DNA of 64,000 nucleotides from Sphingomonas echinoides ATCC 14820 (GTDB lineage Bacteria; Pseudomonadota; Alphaproteobacteria; Sphingomonadales; Sphingomonadaceae), in contig NZ_JH584235.1 in NCBI RefSeq assembly GCF_000241465.1, positions 1,317,792 to 1,381,791 on the forward strand, in the 5' to 3' direction. The position numbers were made by a program, and so were the translations under genes. The notes beneath the pieces are model-generated. The model was not told the DNA's origin and searched no databases. It saw only the letters and a list, made by a program, of their open reading frames with translations. Numbering within the stretch: the stretch's first letter is position 1; each line of letters starts with the position of its first letter. Positions 41,183 to 50,915 of this stretch are shown one piece after another.

Positions 41183-42529
41183 ATGTTCACCAGCATCGAT
41201 CCGGCAACCGGCGCACCCGGCCAATCCTACCGGGAACTGACCGGCGACGAGATCGAAACCAGGCTCGCGCGGGCAAGCGCCGCTTTTCGCGATTGGCGGG
41301 TGACGGATTACGCCACGCGCACGGCCCTGCTCGCGCGAATCGCCGAGCAATTCGACGCCAACACGCACCGTCTTGCCGAGATCGCGACGCGCGAAATGGG
41401 CAAGACGCTGAAATCGGCCATCGCCGAAGTCGAAAAATGCGCGGCGGGTTTCCGCCATTACGCGCAGGAAGGCCCGGCGATGCTGGAGCCGCGCCAGTTC
41501 CAGGGCGCGACCGCAACTTGGCACCCGATGGGGCCGGTGCTGGCGGTGATGCCGTGGAATTTCCCGTATTGGCAAGTGGTGCGCTTCCTCGCGCCGACGA
41601 TCATGGCGGGCAATGTCGGTTTGTTGAAGCACGCCTCCAACGTGCAGGGCGTCGCCGCCGCAATCGAGGAAATGGTGATCGCCGCCGGAGCCCCCGCCGG
41701 TCTGTTCCAGAACTTGCCGATCAAATCCGACAAGGTTGCCGCGCTCATCGCCGACGACCGCATCGTTGCGGTCACGCTGACCGGCAGCGAGGGCGCGGGC
41801 ATGAAGGTAGCCGAGGCGGCGGGCCGCGCGCTGAAGAAGGTCGTGCTCGAACTGGGCGGGTCGGACCCGTTCATTGTCATGCCCTCGGCCGATCTCGATC
41901 TTGCCGCCAAAACTGCGGTGACCGCTCGCATCCAGAATACCGGGCAATCGTGCATCTGCGCCAAGCGCATGATCGTCCATGCCGATGTCTATGACGCGTT
42001 CCTGGAGAAATTCTCGGCCGGGATGCGGGCAGTGGTCGCTGGCGACCCGATGGACGCGGCAACCGACATGGGCCCCTTGTCGAGCGAGGCGCAGCTCCAA
42101 ACCGTACTGGACCAATTGCAGATGTTCCGCGAGGCGGGTGCCAAATTGATGTTCGGCGGCGAGCCGCTACCCGGCAAGGGTGCCTATCTCTCGGCGGGCA
42201 TTCTGGTCGACGTGCCAGCCGATCATGCCGTTGCCCACGAGGAAGTGTTCGGCCCGGTGGCGATGCTGTTCAAGGCGGACGACATCGACGCCGCCATTGG
42301 GCTTGCCAATGCCGTGCCGTTCGGCCTCGGCTCCTCGGTGTGGACCAACGATCCGGCCGAGCGTGCCCGCTTTGAACGCGATATCGAGGCGGGGATGATC
42401 GCGGTCAACGCGATGCTCGCCTCCAAGCCCGATGCCCCCTTCGGCGGGATCAAGCGCTCGGGCCATGGGCGGGAACTCGGCCCCTATGGGCTGCACGAGT
42501 TCATGAATTTGAAGACGGTGATCGGCTAA
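41183..42529 (+). CDS. NAD(P)-dependent succinate-semialdehyde dehydrogenase type ALDH
   Basis: A 448-residue aldehyde dehydrogenase of the Sad/YneI subgroup, which oxidises succinate semialdehyde (and related aldehydes) to the acid. The short length matches this subgroup. Blocks: VMPWNFPYWQVVRF, LTGSEGAG, VLELGGSDPF with the catalytic Glu, NTGQSCICAKR with the catalytic Cys, EEVFGPVAMLF and PFGGIKRSGHGRELG. It begins 93 bases from the divergent xseB operon and ends with a palindromic hairpin before the convergent quinone oxidoreductase. Confidence 0.88.
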   Translation: MFTSIDPATGAPGQSYRELTGDEIETRLARASAAFRDWRVTDYATRTALLARIAEQFDANTHRLAEIATREMGKTLKSAIAEVEKCAAGFRHYAQEGPAMLEPRQFQGATATWHPMGPVLAVMPWNFPYWQVVRFLAPTIMAGNVGLLKHASNVQGVAAAIEEMVIAAGAPAGLFQNLPIKSDKVAALIADDRIVAVTLTGSEGAGMKVAEAAGRALKKVVLELGGSDPFIVMPSADLDLAAKTAVTARIQNTGQSCICAKRMIVHADVYDAFLEKFSAGMRAVVAGDPMDAATDMGPLSSEAQLQTVLDQLQMFREAGAKLMFGGEPLPGKGAYLSAGILVDVPADHAVAHEEVFGPVAMLFKADDIDAAIGLANAVPFGLGSSVWTNDPAERARFERDIEAGMIAVNAMLASKPDAPFGGIKRSGHGRELGPYGLHEFMNLKTVIG

Positions 42530-42543
42530 GCGCCTCCGTCCAC

Positions 42544-42568
42544 CTCCCCTCCCTGGAAGGGAGGGGAG
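42544..42568. repeat. GC-rich palindrome between convergent genes
   Basis: CTCCCCTCCCT and AGGGAGGGGAG form an 11-bp perfect stem with a GGA loop, located between two convergent stops. It is the simple form of the repeat family also seen at 53.7, 55.1 and 62.5 kb and may serve as a shared terminator. Confidence 0.8.
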
Positions 42569-42577
42569 CCTCCCTGG

Positions 42578-43579
42578 TCAGTCCAGCGTCAGCACGATCT
42601 TCCCGACATGGTCCCCCGCCTCCATCCGCGCGTGCGCGGCGGGGGCCTCTTCCAGGGAGAAGGTGCGGTCGATCACGGGCTTCAACCGCCCCGCTTCGAC
42701 ATGCGGCCACACGGTGCTGTGCAGTTCGTCGGCGACCAGGCTCTTGAACGCGGTATCGCGGGGACGCAGCGTCGATCCGGTCAGCGTCAGGCGGCGGCGC
42801 ATGATGTCGAAGATCGGGATCGTCGCCATCAGCCCGCCCTGCACCGCGATCGACACGTGGCGACCGTCCTCGGCCAGGCATTTGAGGTTGCGCGGCACAT
42901 AATCGCCGCCCACCATATCGAGCACCGCCGCGCAGCCCTTGCCACCGGTAATCTCGGCGACACGCTCGACGAAATCCTCGGTCTTGTAATTGATCGCATG
43001 CGCCGCGCCGAGCGCGACCGCCGCCGCGCATTTGTCGTCCGAGCCAGCGGTGACGATCACCTCCAGCCCGAATATCGCGCCCAAGGCGATCGCCATCGTG
43101 CCGATACCGCTGGTGCCGCCATGCACCAGCACGGTATCGCCCTCGGTCGCATAAGCGCGCTCGAACAAATTGGTCCACACGGTGAACAATGTCTCGGGCA
43201 AGGCCGCCGCCTCAACCATCGACAGCGCGTTGGGCACCGGCAGCACCTGCCCCGCCGCGACCGCGACATATTCGGCATAGCCGCCGCCTGCCAGCAAAGC
43301 ACACACCGGCTGACCGGTCATGTCGATCGCAACATCCTCCCCTTGCGCGACGATCGTGCCCGACACTTCCAGCCCTGGGATCGACGGCGCGCCCGGCGGT
43401 GGCGCGTAACCGCCCTTGCGCTGCAGCACATCCGGCCGGTTCACACCCGCCGCGACGACGCGGATCAACACTTCATCGGCCCGCGGCACCGGCACCGGGC
43501 GCTGCACCACGCGCAGCACCTCGGGCCCGCCCGGCACGTCCGGGTCGATCGCTCGCATCGTTGTTGGAATGCCGTCCAT
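42578..43579 (-). CDS. NAD(P)H quinone oxidoreductase, zinc-independent MDR family (PIG3 type)
   Basis: A 333-residue medium-chain dehydrogenase/reductase reducing quinones or enones with NAD(P)H. VVAAGVNRPDVLQRKGGY, the cofactor segment VLVHGGTSGIGTMAIALGAIFG, DMVGGDYVPRNLKCLA and a C-terminal GKIVLTLD are typical of the TP53I3/PIG3 subgroup, and no catalytic zinc cysteines are evident. ATG at 43579 is used; the open frame extends 68 codons upstream into the divergent DUF1192 gene region without homology. Confidence 0.88.
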   Translation of the reverse strand: MDGIPTTMRAIDPDVPGGPEVLRVVQRPVPVPRADEVLIRVVAAGVNRPDVLQRKGGYAPPPGAPSIPGLEVSGTIVAQGEDVAIDMTGQPVCALLAGGGYAEYVAVAAGQVLPVPNALSMVEAAALPETLFTVWTNLFERAYATEGDTVLVHGGTSGIGTMAIALGAIFGLEVIVTAGSDDKCAAAVALGAAHAINYKTEDFVERVAEITGGKGCAAVLDMVGGDYVPRNLKCLAEDGRHVSIAVQGGLMATIPIFDIMRRRLTLTGSTLRPRDTAFKSLVADELHSTVWPHVEAGRLKPVIDRTFSLEEAPAAHARMEAGDHVGKIVLTLD

Positions 43580-43649
43580 CGCTCGTGCGCCCTGTTTTGC
43601 TTTGCGCGCCTTATTGACATGGCGCGCCGCCGGGTCAACGATCCTGCCT

Positions 43650-43847
43650 ATGGACCTCGACGAGATTCTCCCGAAACGCGCGGGCGATCCGCTCGCCGCG
43701 CTGATCGTACAGGACCTTGACCCGCTATCGGTCAAGGAACTGGAAGCGCGCATCGTGGCGCTGGAGACCGAAATCGCACGCACCCGAACAAAAATTCAAC
43801 GCGCTGTTGACCACCGGACATCCGCGAACGACCTATTTAAGTCATAA
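43650..43847 (+). CDS. DUF1192 family protein
   Basis: A 65-residue protein, MDLDEILPKR at the start, then DPLSVKELEARIVALETEIARTR, forming a short coiled coil, and a polar end (DLFKS). This is the DUF1192 pattern common in alphaproteobacteria; function unknown. It is divergent from the quinone oxidoreductase gene. Confidence 0.82.
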   Translation: MDLDEILPKRAGDPLAALIVQDLDPLSVKELEARIVALETEIARTRTKIQRAVDHRTSANDLFKS

Positions 43848-43972
43848 GGGGTGTTGCCACGGAACCAAGGAAATGCCGTGGCGAGTTTCAAGTGCTTGAT
43901 GCGGGCGTCCTGCCTTCCGACATAGCAGGAAAGGGCCGCCCGTCTTTCGTGGCCCGCATGGAGTAAGTACAG

Positions 43973-46300
43973 ATGCCATCCTTCGCCTCCGCGCTGGAAA
44001 CCACGCTGCACAAGGCCCTAGAGGCTGCGTCGTCGCGCCGGCACGAATATGCCACGCTCGAGCATTTGCTGCTCGCCTTGATCGACGACGAACATGCGTC
44101 GAAGGTGATGCAGTCCTGCGGCGTGGACACCGCCGAGCTGACCGCGACCGTCAAACATTATCTCGATACCGAACTTGAAGCGCTGAAGGTCGATGCCGCC
44201 ACCGACCCCTCGCCCACCAGCGGGTTCCAGCGCGTCGTCCAGCGCGCGATCCTGCATGTGCAGTCCTCCGGCCGCGATGAAGTAACCGGCGCGAATGTGC
44301 TGGTCGCCTTGTTCAGCGAGCGCGAAAGCTACGCCGTCTATTTCCTGCAGCAGCAGGATATGAGCCGCCTCGATGCGGTCAGCTTCATCAGCCACGGCGT
44401 CGGCAAGGGCACGCCTGCACCGGAAGCCACCACGCCAAAGGGCGTCGATGAGGAAAAACCGCCAAAGCAGGGCGAAAAGGGCAAGAGCGAAAGCGCGCTC
44501 AAGCAATTCTGCGTCGATCTCAATGAGAAGGCCAAGAAGGGCAAGGTCGATCCGCTGATCGGGCGCGGGCCCGAGGTCGATCGCACCGTGCAGATCCTGT
44601 GCCGCCGCTCCAAGAACAACCCGCTTTATGTGGGCGATCCCGGCGTCGGCAAGACCGCGATTGCCGAGGGGCTGGCGCGCAAGATCGTCGAGGGCGAAGT
44701 GCCCGAGGTGCTGTTGCCCGCGGTCATCTATTCGCTCGACATGGGCGCGCTGCTCGCCGGCACGCGCTATCGCGGTGATTTCGAGGAGCGGCTGAAGGCC
44801 GTCGTCAACGAGCTTGAAAAGCTGCCGGACGCGATCCTGTTTATCGATGAGATCCACACCGTGATCGGCGCTGGTGCCACCAGCGGCGGCGCGATGGATG
44901 CGTCCAACCTGCTCAAGCCTGCTCTTTCGGGCGGGACGATCCGCTGCATCGGTTCGACGACGTATAAGGAGTTCCGCAACCATTTCGAGAAGGACCGCGC
45001 GTTGCTGCGGCGCTTCCAGAAGATCGACGTCAACGAGCCGACGATCGAGGATACCGTCAAGATCCTGACCGGGTTGCGTTCGGCGTTCGAGGAGCATCAC
45101 AAGGTCAAATACACCCCCGACGCGATCAAGTCGGCGGTGGAATTGTCCGCGCGCTACATCAACGACCGCAAGCTGCCCGATAAGGCGATCGACGTGATCG
45201 ACGAAGTCGGCGCGATGCAGATGCTGGTGCCGCTCGCCAAGCGCAAGAAGACCATTACCTCGCGTGAGATCGAGGCCGTGATCGCGACGATGGCGCGCAT
45301 CCCGCCGAAGTCGGTGTCGACCGACGACACCAAGGCGCTCGAATCGCTCGAGACCGATCTCAAGCGTGTGGTGTTCGGACAGAATGCCGCGATCGAGAAG
45401 CTCGCCTCGGCGATCAAGCTCAGCCGGGCTGGCCTGCGCGATCCGGAAAAACCGATCGGCAACTATCTGTTCACCGGCCCGACCGGCGTCGGCAAGACCG
45501 AAGTCGCCAAGCAGCTCGCGCAGATCATGGGCATCCCGCTTCAGCGTTTCGATATGTCCGAATATATGGAACGCCACTCGGTCAGCCGACTGATCGGTGC
45601 CCCTCCCGGCTATGTCGGGTTCGACCAGGGTGGCCTGTTGACCGACGCAATCGACCAGCAGCCGCATTCGGTGCTGCTGCTCGACGAGATCGAGAAGGCG
45701 CATCCCGATCTGTTCAACATCCTGCTGCAGGTGATGGACAATGGGCGCCTGACCGACCAGCACGGCAAGACGGTCGATTTCCGCAACGTCATCCTGATCA
45801 TGACGACCAATGCGGGTGCAAGCGACATGGCGCGCGAAACGCTCGGCTTCGGCAACCTCACCCGTGAGGGCGAGGATGAGCAGGCGGTGCAGAAGATGTT
45901 CACGCCCGAGTTCCGCAACCGCTTGGATGCGATCGTGCCGTTCGGCTATCTGCCGACCGAAGTCGTGGCGCGCGTGGTGGACAAGTTCATCCTCCAGCTC
46001 GAACTGCAGTTGGCCGACCGCAACGTCCACATCAACCTCGACGACGAGGCCAAGACGTGGCTCACCGCCAAGGGCTATGACAAGCTATACGGTGCCCGCC
46101 CGATGGGCCGCCTGATCCAGGAAAAGATCAAGCAACCGCTCGCCGAGGAACTGCTGTTCGGCAAGCTGGTGCACGGCGGCGAGGTGACGGTGAAGATGAA
46201 GGACGGCGCGCTGTCGTTCGAGATCACCGCCGCCCCGCCCAAGAAGCCGAAGAAGAAGGCCGCCGCCAAGATCGACAAGGACACGACCACGGCCAAATAA
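43973..46300 (+). CDS. clpA: ATP-dependent Clp protease ATP-binding subunit ClpA
   Basis: Hexameric AAA+ unfoldase that feeds substrates to ClpP. The 775-residue length is typical. The N-domain (about 1-145) has the double Clp_N repeat, AAA1 has [18 protein letters not shown] and the arginine-finger region LLRRFQKI, and AAA2 has [36 protein letters not shown] in parts and [22 protein letters not shown] is a plausible ClpP-docking IGL/IGF-type loop. The C-terminus is Lys/Ala-rich. The adaptor gene clpS is not found directly upstream, where it often lies. The 125-base leader shows no clear heat-shock promoter. Confidence 0.95.
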   Translation: MPSFASALETTLHKALEAASSRRHEYATLEHLLLALIDDEHASKVMQSCGVDTAELTATVKHYLDTELEALKVDAATDPSPTSGFQRVVQRAILHVQSSGRDEVTGANVLVALFSERESYAVYFLQQQDMSRLDAVSFISHGVGKGTPAPEATTPKGVDEEKPPKQGEKGKSESALKQFCVDLNEKAKKGKVDPLIGRGPEVDRTVQILCRRSKNNPLYVGDPGVGKTAIAEGLARKIVEGEVPEVLLPAVIYSLDMGALLAGTRYRGDFEERLKAVVNELEKLPDAILFIDEIHTVIGAGATSGGAMDASNLLKPALSGGTIRCIGSTTYKEFRNHFEKDRALLRRFQKIDVNEPTIEDTVKILTGLRSAFEEHHKVKYTPDAIKSAVELSARYINDRKLPDKAIDVIDEVGAMQMLVPLAKRKKTITSREIEAVIATMARIPPKSVSTDDTKALESLETDLKRVVFGQNAAIEKLASAIKLSRAGLRDPEKPIGNYLFTGPTGVGKTEVAKQLAQIMGIPLQRFDMSEYMERHSVSRLIGAPPGYVGFDQGGLLTDAIDQQPHSVLLLDEIEKAHPDLFNILLQVMDNGRLTDQHGKTVDFRNVILIMTTNAGASDMARETLGFGNLTREGEDEQAVQKMFTPEFRNRLDAIVPFGYLPTEVVARVVDKFILQLELQLADRNVHINLDDEAKTWLTAKGYDKLYGARPMGRLIQEKIKQPLAEELLFGKLVHGGEVTVKMKDGALSFEITAAPPKKPKKKAAAKIDKDTTTAK

Positions 46301-46309
46301 GCGAAACAG

Positions 46310-46341
46310 GCGGGTCGGCAGCAATGCCGGCCCGCTTTTTT
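46310..46341 (+). terminator. Intrinsic terminator after clpA
   Basis: GCGGGTCGGCA pairs with TGCCGGCCCGC (one wobble) around GCAA, followed by six T residues, eleven bases after the clpA stop. A clear Rho-independent terminator. Confidence 0.92.
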
Positions 46342-46472
46342 CATGCGGATGCAACGCGCGCGGGATGCATCGTGCCAGCTCCAAAAGGCGGCATGCAGCG
46401 CGATCGAATCGTCATCGCAACAATTTTTTGTCCTTTACGCTCTGTTTGGTTTCGTTGGCGTAGGAGGCGGGC

Positions 46473-48137
46473 ATGTACCGCGTTCTTTTCGCCAGTGTCC
46501 TTGCAGTGATGGTGACGCTCTTCGCGTCGGCCGCGCATGCCGAACGACAGGGCGATGCGCTGCCGGTGTGCGTCACGCGCGCACAACCCGGCATGACGCC
46601 GCATCACCTCCTTGCCGGACAAGCCGCCTTCGATTGTGCGTCCTCGCAAGGCGCTCTGCCCGGCGGCGACTATTGGGCGATCTCGCCGCTGGTCCGCCGC
46701 ACTGGGCCGCTCGCACTCCAGGTTGCCAGCCTTTGGCAAGACCGCATCACCTTTTACGCGCTCTATGCCGATGGAAAGATCGTATCGTCTTCGCTCGACC
46801 AGCATGGCGCAGCACGGCATCTGCAGCTCGGTGCCATCATCGAGCAGCGCTTGCCCGAGCGCGCCGCGCCGTTGGTGCGGTTGCTGTGGCACATTGAAGG
46901 GACGGGCAATCTGCGCGGGATCTTGCGCAACGCGCGCATCGTTACCCCGCAAGAAAGCATCAGCGCGAATTTGAAGATGGCAGCGCTCTACGGCGGGTTT
47001 GCCGGTCTCTGCATCGCGCTGTTGACCTACAATCTGGCGCTGTGGGTGGCGCTTCGTTACCGATTTCAGCTCGTTTATTGCGTCATGGTGGCGGCGTTGC
47101 TGCTATATGCCCTGTCCTCCTCGGGGGCGCTGGCATGGGCGTGGCCCGACCTCGCCAATAACGACCGGATCCGCATAAACTATGTGACGCTGGGGATCGC
47201 GGCGGTTGCTGCGTTCGCTTTTGCGCGCGCGTTTTTCGAGCCGTCCGTGTTTGAGAGACATCTCGGGCGGTTGGCGACGGTCGCATCTGGCGTAATGCTG
47301 CTTGCGACGCTGGCCTTCGCCGTGTTTTCGCCGATCGCCCCACATCTGGCGGACCGCGCGTATATGTATGCGTTTCTTGTCCAAATGTCGGTCGCCGGAC
47401 CGCTTTTGTGGCGAGCCTGGCGCGTGCGCAGCGACTATCTTGGAATGTTCGTCATGGCGTGGGGCGCACCGATCGCCCTGGCCTGCCTGCGGGCGTTCAG
47501 TTCGCTCGGGCTGATCGGCTGGAGCTTCTGGCTCGACAATTCGACGCTTGCTTCGATGACGGTGGAGGCGCTTCTGTCGAGCATTGCGGTTGCCTATCGC
47601 ATCCGGGTGCTCAGCCGCGAACGCGACCTCGCGCGCGAACGCGAAATCGCCGCACTTCTGCTCGCCGATACGGATTCGCTGACGGGATTGCTGAACCGCC
47701 GTGCCTTCCTGAAGGAAGTGATCGGACGGTCGGGCGAACAGACCTTGCTGATCGCCGATCTCGACCATTTCAAGCGTGTCAACGAGACGATCGGCCATGA
47801 TGGCGGCGATGAAGTATTGCGGGTGTTCGCCCGGACGCTGCGCGAATCCGTCCCACCGGAGGCGCTGGTGGCGCGGATCGGCGGCGAGGAGTTTGCGATC
47901 GTTGCCCCCGCCGACATCGCGATCGAACCGCGCGCGATATTGGAGAAACTGCGCGCTGGGCGCATGCCCTATGATGTTACCGTGACCGCAAGCATCGGCA
48001 CCTGCACCGGGCCGCTTTTGCGCGAAGTCGACTGGAAGGCGCTCTATGCCTGCGCCGATCGCGCACTGTTCGAGGCAAAGTCTGCCGGGCGGGACCGCGT
48101 GCGCGGCCGCCACTTGCCTGATCGCTGGGCGGCCTGA
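46473..48137 (+). CDS. Membrane diguanylate cyclase with 7TM sensor region
   Basis: A 554-residue protein making the second messenger c-di-GMP. It has a signal peptide (LFASVLAVMVTLFASAAHA), a periplasmic domain (about 25-170), seven membrane helices (about 172-385) of the 7TMR-DISM type, a short coiled coil (RERDLAREREIAALLL) and a GGDEF domain (390-545). The active-site loop reads RIGGEEFAIVA; GGEEF is an accepted variant and should be active. LTGLLNRRAF and IADLDHFKRVNETIGHDGGDEVL are the metal- and substrate-binding blocks. The signal sensed is unknown. It follows the clpA terminator. Confidence 0.9.
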   Translation: MYRVLFASVLAVMVTLFASAAHAERQGDALPVCVTRAQPGMTPHHLLAGQAAFDCASSQGALPGGDYWAISPLVRRTGPLALQVASLWQDRITFYALYADGKIVSSSLDQHGAARHLQLGAIIEQRLPERAAPLVRLLWHIEGTGNLRGILRNARIVTPQESISANLKMAALYGGFAGLCIALLTYNLALWVALRYRFQLVYCVMVAALLLYALSSSGALAWAWPDLANNDRIRINYVTLGIAAVAAFAFARAFFEPSVFERHLGRLATVASGVMLLATLAFAVFSPIAPHLADRAYMYAFLVQMSVAGPLLWRAWRVRSDYLGMFVMAWGAPIALACLRAFSSLGLIGWSFWLDNSTLASMTVEALLSSIAVAYRIRVLSRERDLAREREIAALLLADTDSLTGLLNRRAFLKEVIGRSGEQTLLIADLDHFKRVNETIGHDGGDEVLRVFARTLRESVPPEALVARIGGEEFAIVAPADIAIEPRAILEKLRAGRMPYDVTVTASIGTCTGPLLREVDWKALYACADRALFEAKSAGRDRVRGRHLPDRWAA

Positions 48138-48206
48138 GTCGTCAGGCCAACATTCTTGCTCCGAATCGGAATTACGGATAGAATTGCGCGGCAGCAGGGG
48201 CTCAGC

Positions 48207-48404
48207 ATGCGCAATCGCCGCATCACGATCGGAATCGTCGCAGCCCTCGCGCTGATCGCGATCGTGCGCCATCCGAGCGCCGACATTCAGATTTTGACGC
48301 ATGACGCTACGGATCATGCGCCGCATCAGGTAAAGGCGGCCTTGGACCTTGGGCTAGTGGCCATATCGGTGCTCGTGACCTGGACAGGAACGCATATTTC
48401 CTGA
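48207..48404 (+). CDS. Small two-helix membrane protein
   Basis: A 65-residue protein with two hydrophobic segments (ITIGIVAALALIAIV and KAALDLGLVAISVLVTWTG) separated by a polar, His-rich stretch (HPSADIQILTHDATDHAPH). AGGGG lies seven bases upstream of the ATG. No family recognised. It sits between the diguanylate cyclase and the acyl-CoA ligase on the same strand, close enough to be co-transcribed with either. Confidence 0.5.
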   Translation: MRNRRITIGIVAALALIAIVRHPSADIQILTHDATDHAPHQVKAALDLGLVAISVLVTWTGTHIS

Positions 48405-48443
48405 CGCTTGCGGCGCACGAAAAGGCTGCTTACACCCCTGTCA

Positions 48444-50147
48444 ATGATCTCCGCTGAAGCCGCCTGGCACCAATCCTACCGTCATCCAACCCCTTGGGAG
48501 AGCACCTTTCCTGCGCTCTCGATGGTGGAATTGTTCGAGCGCTCGGCGCAGGCGGCGGGCAAGGCTCCGTTGATCGACTTTCTTGGTCGGCACTTCAGTT
48601 ATGCCGAGACGCTGGACGGGGCCAACCGCGTTGCGGCGGGCCTGCAAGCCTTGGGATATGGTCCGGGGGACCGGATCGGCCTGTTCCTGCCCAACGTGCC
48701 GCACTATCTCGCCGCCTATTACGGCATTCTCAAGATCGGCGCGACCGTCGTCAATTTCTCGCCGCTTTATACGGTGGCGGAGTTGGAGCATCAGGTCGCG
48801 GATTCGGGAACGCGCGTGCTGTTCACGCTTTCGGCCAGCGCACTGCTGCCGACCGCGCTCAAGGTGCTCGACGGAAGCGGTCTGGAGCGTTTGATCGTCG
48901 GATCGATCGCCGGGGCGCTGCCGAGTGCGAAATCGATTCTGTATCGCCTGTTCAAGCGCGCCGAAGTCACGCCGCGCCCGCACGACCCGCGCGTCATCGC
49001 CTTTTCGCAGCTCATCGCCAATGATGGACGGCACACGCCTGCGACGATCGACCCCGACCGCGACGTTGCGCTGATCCAATATACCGGCGGCACCACCGGC
49101 GTGCCCAAGGGTGCCGCGCTGACGCACCAAAACCTGTCGGCCAATGCCCGGCAAGTGATGGGGATCGACCCGCACCCGGGCCCGCCCGACCGCATCCTTG
49201 GCGTGTTACCGCTGTTCCACGTCTTCGCCAATACCTGCGTGCTCAACCGCACCGTGCTCAACGGCGGCTGCATCGTGATGCTGCCACGCTTCGAGGCGGG
49301 GGCGGTGCTGGCCGCAATCGGCCGTACCAAGGCGACCGCCCTGCCCGGCGTGCCGACCATGTATCAGGCGCTGCTCGACCATCCCACGATCACCAGCACC
49401 GATTTCTCGTCGCTGCGCATCTGCATTTCCGGTGGCGCGCCGCTCGCCGCCGAATTGAAGGCCAAGTTCGAGAAGGTCACCGGGGCCGCCGTGGTCGAAG
49501 GCTATGGGCTGTCGGAAAGCTCGGGCGTGCTGTCGGCCAACCCGTATGAGGGCGAAGGCAAGACCGGGACGATCGGCCAACCCATTCCCGGCACGCGCCT
49601 GCGGCTGGTCGACAAGGCCGATCCGACGCAGGACCCGCCTGCGGGCGAGCCTGGCGAAATCGTCGCGATGGGCCCGCAAATCATGCAGGGCTATTGGCAC
49701 CGCCCGGATGCCGATGCCGAGGTGTTCCTGACGACCGACGAAGGCCGCTGGCTGCGCACCGGCGATGTCGGCACGATCGATGCCGACGGGTTCGTGCGGA
49801 TCGTCGATCGGCTGAAGGACATGATCGCGGTGTCGGGGTTCAAGGTCTTCCCCAGCCAGATCGAGGCGGTGCTGCATCATCACCCGGCGGTGAAGGAAGC
49901 GATGGTGATCGGCCTGCCCGATCCCTATCGTGGCGAGCAGCCGCGCGCCTATGTCACGCTGAACGACGGGGCCGATGTTACGCCGGAGGCGCTGCGCGAC
50001 TGGCTCAATCCGCAGCTTGGCCGCCATGAGCGCGTCGACGCCGTCGTGATCCGCCTGACCATGCCAAAGACGATGATCGGCAAGCTCAGCCGCAAGGATT
50101 TGATTGCCGAGGTGAAGGCGGAGAGCGATCCCGCTCCTTTCGCATAA
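48444..50147 (+). CDS. Long-chain acyl-CoA ligase (FadD-like)
   Basis: A 567-residue adenylate-forming enzyme activating fatty acids to acyl-CoA. The AMP-binding P-loop is IQYTGGTTGVPKGA (about 215), followed by GYGLSESSGVLSANP, RTGDVGTIDADGFVRIVDRLKDMI in parts, and the C-terminal Lys region MPKTMIGKLSRKDL. VEGYGLSE and the overall length fit FadD-type ligases. The ATG at 48444 is the first good start; a TTG at 48408 is also open. Chain-length specificity is not determinable. Confidence 0.9.
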   Translation: MISAEAAWHQSYRHPTPWESTFPALSMVELFERSAQAAGKAPLIDFLGRHFSYAETLDGANRVAAGLQALGYGPGDRIGLFLPNVPHYLAAYYGILKIGATVVNFSPLYTVAELEHQVADSGTRVLFTLSASALLPTALKVLDGSGLERLIVGSIAGALPSAKSILYRLFKRAEVTPRPHDPRVIAFSQLIANDGRHTPATIDPDRDVALIQYTGGTTGVPKGAALTHQNLSANARQVMGIDPHPGPPDRILGVLPLFHVFANTCVLNRTVLNGGCIVMLPRFEAGAVLAAIGRTKATALPGVPTMYQALLDHPTITSTDFSSLRICISGGAPLAAELKAKFEKVTGAAVVEGYGLSESSGVLSANPYEGEGKTGTIGQPIPGTRLRLVDKADPTQDPPAGEPGEIVAMGPQIMQGYWHRPDADAEVFLTTDEGRWLRTGDVGTIDADGFVRIVDRLKDMIAVSGFKVFPSQIEAVLHHHPAVKEAMVIGLPDPYRGEQPRAYVTLNDGADVTPEALRDWLNPQLGRHERVDAVVIRLTMPKTMIGKLSRKDLIAEVKAESDPAPFA

Positions 50148-50215
50148 AGCGAACTGGCCCGAATGGATCGGAACCCCTAAAGACCGTTGGAGACGATCCA
50201 AGGGGCACGCGGGCA

Positions 50216-50827
50216 ATGGCCAATCTGATCCTCCACGAAGATCCCGTTTCGGGGAATTGCTACAAAATCCGTCTGACGGCGGCGCATGTCGGCATTCCGC
50301 TCGAACGGCGCAGTTACGACATTCAAAAGGGCGAAACGCGCACCGCCGCCTTTCTTGACGGCGTAAACCCCAATGGCCGCATTCCGGTGCTGCAGATTGG
50401 CGACGATTTTCTGCCGGAAAGCGGTGCCGCCTGTCTGTATCTCGCCGATGGATCGGCGTTGATCCCGCACGACCGGTTCGACCGCGCCGACATGCTGCAC
50501 TGGATGTTTTGGGAACAATATAATCACGAGCCCAATGTCGCGACACTGCGCTTCTGGCGCGCCTTTATCGGCGAAGACCGGCTGACCGATTTCCAGCGCA
50601 CGCTCATCCCCGGCAAACAGGCGGCGGGCGAAGCCGCGCTGGCGCTGATGGACGCGCACCTTGCGCAAACGCCCTTCCTCGCGGCCGGGCGCTTCACCGT
50701 CGCCGACATTGCACTCTACGCTTATACGCATGTGGCCGAGGACGGGGGCTTCGTTCTAAACCGCTATCCAGCGGTCACGGCATGGCTCGCCCGCGTTGCG
50801 GAACAACCCGGGCACGTGCCCATGTGA
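50216..50827 (+). CDS. Glutathione S-transferase family protein
   Basis: A 203-residue GST-fold protein. The N-terminal domain begins LILHEDPVSGNCYKIRLTAA and contains NPNGRIPVLQIGDDFLPESGAACLYLA (cis-Pro and ES motif), and the helical domain has FTVADIALYAYTHVA with the conserved Asp. It resembles YfcG/LigE-like branches only in general terms. It lies 68 bases downstream of the acyl-CoA ligase on the same strand. Substrate unknown. Confidence 0.88.
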   Translation: MANLILHEDPVSGNCYKIRLTAAHVGIPLERRSYDIQKGETRTAAFLDGVNPNGRIPVLQIGDDFLPESGAACLYLADGSALIPHDRFDRADMLHWMFWEQYNHEPNVATLRFWRAFIGEDRLTDFQRTLIPGKQAAGEAALALMDAHLAQTPFLAAGRFTVADIALYAYTHVAEDGGFVLNRYPAVTAWLARVAEQPGHVPM

Positions 50828-50915
50828 CAGTTGCGTGAAGGTCCACGATTCCGATTGTAACATTCCGTCGCCATAGCTGGAGATCAGCCAAAGGTTTCGC
50901 GAAGGTTTCGACGCT

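Noticed and set aside
43848..43972. Heat-shock (sigma32-type) promoter before clpA
   Set aside because: CTTGATG is present but no CCCCAT-type -10 at proper distance was found.
44018..46030. 670-codon minus-strand frame antisense to clpA
   Set aside because: Length reflects GC-rich codon bias; composition is His/Arg-rich shadow and clpA motifs are continuous on the other strand.
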